Both the position numbers and the translations under genes were made by a program. Below, piece by piece: positions 59,612 through 64,000 of a DNA stretch of 64,000 nucleotides. Below the pieces are notes generated by a model. That model was not told where the DNA came from. It saw nothing but the letters and a program-made list of their open reading frames with translations, and searched no databases. Source of the stretch: Myxococcales bacterium (GTDB lineage Bacteria > Myxococcota > UBA727 > GCA-2721815); assembly GCA_002721815.1 (NCBI GenBank), contig PBLQ01000037.1, forward strand, positions 1 through 64,000, given 5' to 3'. Each line of letters starts with the position of its first letter. The stretch's first letter is position 1.

Positions 59612-60886
59612 TTAGGCCCCTGGCTCAACCCCACCCTCTGGCGCCGCCTCACCGCCTTCTGGAGCAGGTTCTTCACCACTTTGGACTTCTTCAGCCGACT
59701 CTTCAGCGGCAGCGGCTTCTTCTTCTGCTGCTGCTTCGGCCATGGCCTCTTCCGCCATTTTGGCCCCTTCGATTTCCATTTTGATGTTATCTAACTGAAT
59801 TTTCATAGGATCGGAATCCGCCAAAGTGCCCCCTTTGGCCTCTAAATAACGATTGCCCCATGCCAAGGCCTTATCCAAATCAGCCATTTGAAACTTGTAA
59901 ATGGTTGTAATTTCAGCCATCGCATCATGAGCATCGGGGCTTAACCCCAGTGCTTTTTCAAGCTGCTTGATGGCTTCTTCACCTTTCTGCAAACCGCCCA
60001 TGGAATAACCAAGCCCTAAGTTCGCCGATGGATGCACCGGATCTCGCTCAAGAACAGCGGCAAAATGCTTCTCTGCCGTGGCGTAATCACGATATTTGAG
60101 GGCAATGGCCCCCAAATTTAAGTGCGGCTCCACCATTTTCGCGTCCAGCTCGAGCGCTTTTGTAAAGAATGGCTGGGCCTTCAGGTATTGCTTTTTATAA
60201 ACCCGAATCATGCCTCGGTTGTTGTACAAAATTGGGTCCTTATCACCTTTTTCAATCACATTGGTGGCAATCGTTTCTGCCAGCGTATATTTGCCGCTTT
60301 CAAAATAGGTGACGCTGAGGGTCTTGAGCGCTGCCACTGAATCAGGATTGCGCTCCAAAATACGCTTACACATATCCACACTTTTATCGTAGGCCTTGGT
60401 CACGCGATACAAACCAGCGAGCTGGTTCAAGATGAGTTCATCCCGATCGTTTTCTTGATAAAGCGCTTCAAAAAGGGCCAGCCCCTTCTCTGCGGTCTCT
60501 TTATGCGCTTGATAACTTTGCCCAAGAAGGTTCAGAACCACCCGATCGGATTTATCTTCTTCATATACGGGCTCCAGCAGCCCCTGAGCTTCCACGGGCT
60601 GGTGCAATCTGAGGTAGGCATCTGCCAATCCAGTTTTAGCCAGACGGTTCCCCGGTTCTTTAGCCAGACCCTTTAAGAACAGGTTCTTCGCGTTCTCGTT
60701 CTGGTTAGCTTTCAATGCCAGGTGACCCGCATCAAATAACGCGCCAGGGGTCTCATCCTTGGCCACGATGGGTGCGTCGCCCTTCTTACCCATGGACGCG
60801 CAACCCGCTCCAAGGGCCAAGCCCAGGCCGATCACTGCGGCTTTACTCATCATCATCATTGGTTTTCTTACATTACGTTGCATCAC
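59612..60886 (-). CDS. TPR lipoprotein, GltE/NfsE-like
   Basis: 424 residues. A type II signal peptide ends LALGAGC. Residues about 45-365 hold some eight tetratricopeptide repeats (for example ALFDAGHLALKANQNENAKNLF and YNNRGMIRVYKKQYLKAQPFF). The C-terminus is a Glu/Ala/Pro/Gly-rich tail, probably disordered. TPR lipoproteins act as scaffolds at the outer membrane. Two TPR genes in a row before a small periplasmic gene and an FHA/TonB-like gene is the gltD-gltE-gltF-gltG order. Confidence 0.75.
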   Translation of the reverse strand: MMQRNVRKPMMMMSKAAVIGLGLALGAGCASMGKKGDAPIVAKDETPGALFDAGHLALKANQNENAKNLFLKGLAKEPGNRLAKTGLADAYLRLHQPVEAQGLLEPVYEEDKSDRVVLNLLGQSYQAHKETAEKGLALFEALYQENDRDELILNQLAGLYRVTKAYDKSVDMCKRILERNPDSVAALKTLSVTYFESGKYTLAETIATNVIEKGDKDPILYNNRGMIRVYKKQYLKAQPFFTKALELDAKMVEPHLNLGAIALKYRDYATAEKHFAAVLERDPVHPSANLGLGYSMGGLQKGEEAIKQLEKALGLSPDAHDAMAEITTIYKFQMADLDKALAWGNRYLEAKGGTLADSDPMKIQLDNIKMEIEGAKMAEEAMAEAAAEEEAAAAEESAEEVQSGEEPAPEGGEAAPEGGVEPGA

Positions 60887-60923
60887 AACCTCTTTGGCAT
60901 TGCCAACAAATCAGTACAATTCT

Positions 60924-63900
60924 TTACATTGAGCTCGGAGCAGCTTCGGCTGCATAAAATGGCAGTTCTCGTACCGGCCCAAACTCTGAAGGCTTGAAAT
61001 CGGCCAAACGCTCTTCGATGAGCAGCGTATAATCAGAGTAAATGCCGAGTTCGAACGCTTTTTCCAGCGCTTTCTCCAGCGCTAAAATAGCCCCCTCTTC
61101 CGCAGGAAATGCGATATTCTCGAGCTCTGCGCGGAACATATCCATGGCGTCAAAGTTATCCCGGAGCACTTTAGGTAAAGCGCTGTCCTCAATGGTCCGC
61201 AGTGACTCCACATAGGCCAACTGAGTTTCAGCAGCTTTATAAAGACCTGCAATACCCCACTCGCCGTTTCCGTAGTTTAAGATTTCGAGGTATTTCTTGC
61301 CCAAAGTAGCCATGGTTTCGCGCTTCTTATCCAACGCTGCCTTAACTTGCTTCACGTTGGCACCACGAACTTCCAGTTTTTGGTAAGCCGACCACTCTGT
61401 TTCTAAGGATCTGAATGCGCAGTAACCGGCAGCTTCTTGAAGGCCTGCATCTGCACGCTTTTCTTCTGGTAATGCGCTAAAGGTTTTCAAAATGCCTTTG
61501 CAGATTTCGCGACTTTGGGTGAGACGTTCGATACTTTCCAGTGCGCGGGCCTGCTTAAACTTCGCAAAAACCTTCTGTTCGACTTCGGCTTTTCTGCCGT
61601 GTTTGGCTTCAAAGCCGCCATACCACTTGATTACGTTCTTGGTGTCTTCCGCTTCTTCATAAATGGAAGCAATTCGCAGGTACACCTTATCCAAGTCACC
61701 TTGTTTGGGGTAATCTTTCATGTAGCGCTCGAAAAGCTTGATGGCTTCAGCGGTATCGCCCAGGCCGTACATGTAGAGCGCCGAGTTGTAGACCATGTCC
61801 GGTGCTTTTTCATGGTCCTTATGCTCGCCCACAAACTCCAAGTAGTACTTTACGGACTCTTTGTAATCAGCGATTTTCTCATAGTAACCTGCCAAATTCA
61901 GAACTGTGTTCTTTTCCAATTCGTTCTCTAGGTCTTTGCCTTCTTTCAACTGAGCCGCGTACTCTTTTCGCAAACGCAATGCCGATGCAATGGCCAAATC
62001 CAGCTGATTCGCTTTCTGATAAATGAGCTGTGCGTTGAATAATGCAGTGGGTGAAAACTGGCTCTTTGGAAATTCAGCTACGAAACCCTCGAATTTTTGA
62101 GCTGCCGTTGCATAAGCGGCCCTTGCTTGCTCTTTTTTAGAGGCATCATCGAGTTCTTTCGCCACCAAGTTTGCGGCCATCACATTGTTGAAGGAGGCAC
62201 CTTCCATGAGTTTGTAGACTTGGGCTGAGAACTTCTTATCGCCCATTAATGCTTTATTTGCTGAGAAGGTACGGGACCATTTCTCAAGTTCTACATAATA
62301 CTTTCGCCCTTGGGGTTTCTCGATGCCTTCGGTCTCAGCACGCGACGCGTAGCTGTCCAAAATCATATCTGCTCCATCTCTGGCATATTTTGAGCCGGGC
62401 CAACGATCGATCAGCTCGCCAAAACGTTTGGCTGCTTGGTCAAAGTGGTAATAGCTCTGGTAGATGTAGCCGGCTTTAAACTTCACAACGATGAGTTCGT
62501 TAGTCAGCTTTTTGTCGCCTTTCGCATCGGGAACAACACGCACGTAGTTGTCGCACGCCGCTGCGAGCTTGATCTCGGCATCGGGAATCTTCTTCTTGGT
62601 GTAGACCTTACCCTTCTTAATCTTTTCAATCTTACGAACGTCAGCGATTTTACCCGAGCGCCGCTTTTTCTTGTTTTTGCGTTCAATAATTCGGCCATCT
62701 TTGTGCGCTGGGGGCGCTTCACCTTTAACGATTTTTTCCCACGCCAAAACGGCGTTATAAGCGGCCACGCGGGTGTATTCGCCTTTTGCGTCTCGTGCCA
62801 CCACAGAATCGTATTGGCCCGCGGCATTCTGCCATTCACCCAAGTCCCAAAGGATTTCAGCATAGAAGAAGTTTAATCGGTACGCATAGTCGCTATCGGG
62901 GAACGCGCGTAGGTATTTGGCGTAGATATCGCGAGCCAGTTTGTAATCTTCCACCCTTTTAAACTTCTGTGCGTAGCGGTGGTAGTCGGTGACCAGCTCA
63001 CGCATTCGGTTTTCGGCAAGCGTGATGGCCCGGTCGACCAAATCTTTGTCTTGCTCGTGCTTTCGGTACCAAGCCGAACCAGGACCATAGTTGTTCACTA
63101 AGATTTCAACTTCGCGACGAACGGCATCACGGTCGGTAAGCTTGGAATAGGCAGCCACGATTTTCGACTGAAAATCAGGTGCTTGCGGGAAATCTGGGTC
63201 GATTTTGAGCAACAAACGCAGCGCTTCGATCTGCTTTTGGTACTTACCTTGATTGTGGTAGATTTGCGACAGTTTGTCGGTGAGGTGATAAGCGCGCTCT
63301 TTGCCCGCTTTCTTACCCAAGTACACGTAGGCCTCTTTTACTTCACCCAACTGGCTATAGGTCAGCACCATATCGTTTAAGGCCTCTCGCTTCAGACGAA
63401 TGGCATCCCTGGAACCCCCACCCTGCGCGGCGGCAGCTTTGGCCCGGTTTTCGGCCTGCTCGGATGCGGTCACCACCGCTTTAAACTTTTTGAGGGCCTG
63501 CGCGTACTCTTGAGCGTTGAAATCGCACCAAGCGAGCTTGTAAAGTGCGTACATGAAAACGCTGGGCTTCTTACGCTCTTTACCCACTTTATAGGCAAAC
63601 TTATAAGCTTTGGTGGCCTTGATGAGGCTGTTCGAAGCGAAGTAATGCTCACCCAGTGCCAGATAGGAATCGGCCACGTATTCACTGTTGGGAAACTTAC
63701 GAATCAAGGTGGAATAGTTTTTACGCGCGTCTTTCTTTTTGCCGGCCTCGTACTGGTTGTACGCCATGATGTACAAGACTTCGTCCAAACGAGGGTAATC
63801 TGGGTATTTAGTCAGCACCACTTTGTAGTTGGTAATGGCTTGCTTTTTATAGGCAGCAGACTTGCGGGTGTAATCTTCGAGCTTGGGTTCTTTACCTTGG

Positions 63901-64000
63901 CGTCCGTTATCAACCCATTCATTAAAGGCTTTATCGAAGTCTTCGAATTCCATGCGGTATTTAAATTTAGCTTTTTCCCAAAACTGCTCTGCGAGACGGA
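60924..64000 (-). CDS. Large TPR protein, GltD/NfsD-like (5' end outside window)
   Basis: The frame is open to the window edge: 15 codons upstream of the ATG at 63953 still read RLAEQFWEKAKFKYR, a normal TPR helix, so the true start lies beyond 64000 and at least 1024 residues are present. The visible part is almost entirely TPR-like helical repeats (LDEVLYIMAYNQYEAGKKKDA, FLNFFYAEIL-like LNFFYAEILWDLGEWQNAA, MVYNSALYMYGLGDTAEAI), with a Lys/Arg-rich stretch near 430 that breaks the pattern. It is the upstream member of the Glt-like row, 38 bp before the TPR lipoprotein gene, and matches the large periplasmic TPR protein GltD/AgmU in type. Confidence 0.75.
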   Translation of the reverse strand, partial: RLAEQFWEKAKFKYRMEFEDFDKAFNEWVDNGRQGKEPKLEDYTRKSAAYKKQAITNYKVVLTKYPDYPRLDEVLYIMAYNQYEAGKKKDARKNYSTLIRKFPNSEYVADSYLALGEHYFASNSLIKATKAYKFAYKVGKERKKPSVFMYALYKLAWCDFNAQEYAQALKKFKAVVTASEQAENRAKAAAAQGGGSRDAIRLKREALNDMVLTYSQLGEVKEAYVYLGKKAGKERAYHLTDKLSQIYHNQGKYQKQIEALRLLLKIDPDFPQAPDFQSKIVAAYSKLTDRDAVRREVEILVNNYGPGSAWYRKHEQDKDLVDRAITLAENRMRELVTDYHRYAQKFKRVEDYKLARDIYAKYLRAFPDSDYAYRLNFFYAEILWDLGEWQNAAGQYDSVVARDAKGEYTRVAAYNAVLAWEKIVKGEAPPAHKDGRIIERKNKKKRRSGKIADVRKIEKIKKGKVYTKKKIPDAEIKLAAACDNYVRVVPDAKGDKKLTNELIVVKFKAGYIYQSYYHFDQAAKRFGELIDRWPGSKYARDGADMILDSYASRAETEGIEKPQGRKYYVELEKWSRTFSANKALMGDKKFSAQVYKLMEGASFNNVMAANLVAKELDDASKKEQARAAYATAAQKFEGFVAEFPKSQFSPTALFNAQLIYQKANQLDLAIASALRLRKEYAAQLKEGKDLENELEKNTVLNLAGYYEKIADYKESVKYYLEFVGEHKDHEKAPDMVYNSALYMYGLGDTAEAIKLFERYMKDYPKQGDLDKVYLRIASIYEEAEDTKNVIKWYGGFEAKHGRKAEVEQKVFAKFKQARALESIERLTQSREICKGILKTFSALPEEKRADAGLQEAAGYCAFRSLETEWSAYQKLEVRGANVKQVKAALDKKRETMATLGKKYLEILNYGNGEWGIAGLYKAAETQLAYVESLRTIEDSALPKVLRDNFDAMDMFRAELENIAFPAEEGAILALEKALEKAFELGIYSDYTLLIEERLADFKPSEFGPVRELPFYAAEAAPSSM

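Noticed and set aside
1-64000. Insertion sequences, prophage, integrase or attachment sites around the RiPP-like locus
   Set aside because: I found no transposase, integrase or terminal repeats. The tRNA at 16.5 kb has no adjacent integrase or repeated tRNA end that I could see.

Overview
The window looks like chromosomal DNA of a Myxococcota-type bacterium. The signs are a MYXO-CTERM-like surface protein (21.1-22.1 kb), FHA and zinc-ribbon regulators, Asp-Ala-Gly-rich lipoprotein linkers, an AgmX/PglI-type C-terminal domain, and a gene row at 56.5-64.0 kb that matches the Glt/Nfs gliding and spore-coat machinery of Myxococcus in order and architecture. I cannot place it below phylum; a Bradymonadales-like lineage is possible. 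I see no insertion sequence, prophage, integrase or CRISPR array. The one RNA gene is tRNA-Glu(TTC) at 16.5 kb.

The part that stands out is 1.5-9.6 kb, which I read as an undescribed RiPP-like (ribosomally made, modified peptide) locus built on two divergent arms. The rightward arm begins with two paralogous 130-residue precursor-like genes (4298-5348). Each has a helical leader of about 90 residues ending in AKGG, an Arg/Lys-rich spacer and two copies of the core repeat SxxSxGSCHGE, with the two cysteines exactly 14 residues apart. A 54-codon ORF lies between them. Both precursor genes carry the same hairpin, AACCGGC-N5-GTCGG, just upstream of the ribosome binding site, and a strong terminator follows the pair. 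Then come a shortened LanM-like kinase-fold protein, a 2OG-Fe(II) oxygenase-like protein, an acyltransferase-fold protein and a remote SelO-like pseudokinase. The leftward arm encodes a third leader-like protein without the core, two unrecognised proteins and a fatty acid desaturase. Dehydratase-like, oxygenase and lipid enzymes beside Ser/Cys cores suggest a modified, perhaps lipid-linked, peptide. No cyclase, protease or exporter is present nearby, so product and function are inference.

9.6-25 kb is mostly envelope and housekeeping: a broken LamG gene, an RTX-repeat lipoprotein, a DksA-like zinc finger protein, an RlmI-like methyltransferase, YhhN, tRNA-Glu, a hydroxyacyl-CoA dehydrogenase/enoyl-CoA hydratase fusion, trpS, a zinc-ribbon/FHA protein, the MYXO-CTERM protein, an FGE-fold/propeller protein and an esterase-like lipoprotein.

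25-38 kb holds a membrane protein/lipoprotein pair, a HAD-type 5'-nucleotidase, a group 2 sigma factor, truD, two phasin-like proteins (one with a histone H1-like tail), a lipoprotein cyclophilin, and a complete Mla-type lipid ABC transporter with two different permeases.

38-64 kb is almost entirely on the minus strand: CstA, FHA-GGDEF and PP2C-cNMP signalling proteins, an Omp85 protein, a TrkA/TrkH potassium system with a HAMP-PAS protein, psd, a UvrD-type helicase, typA, an Smr protein, glpX, a thioesterase, and the GltD-E-F-G-H-like row that runs off the right end.
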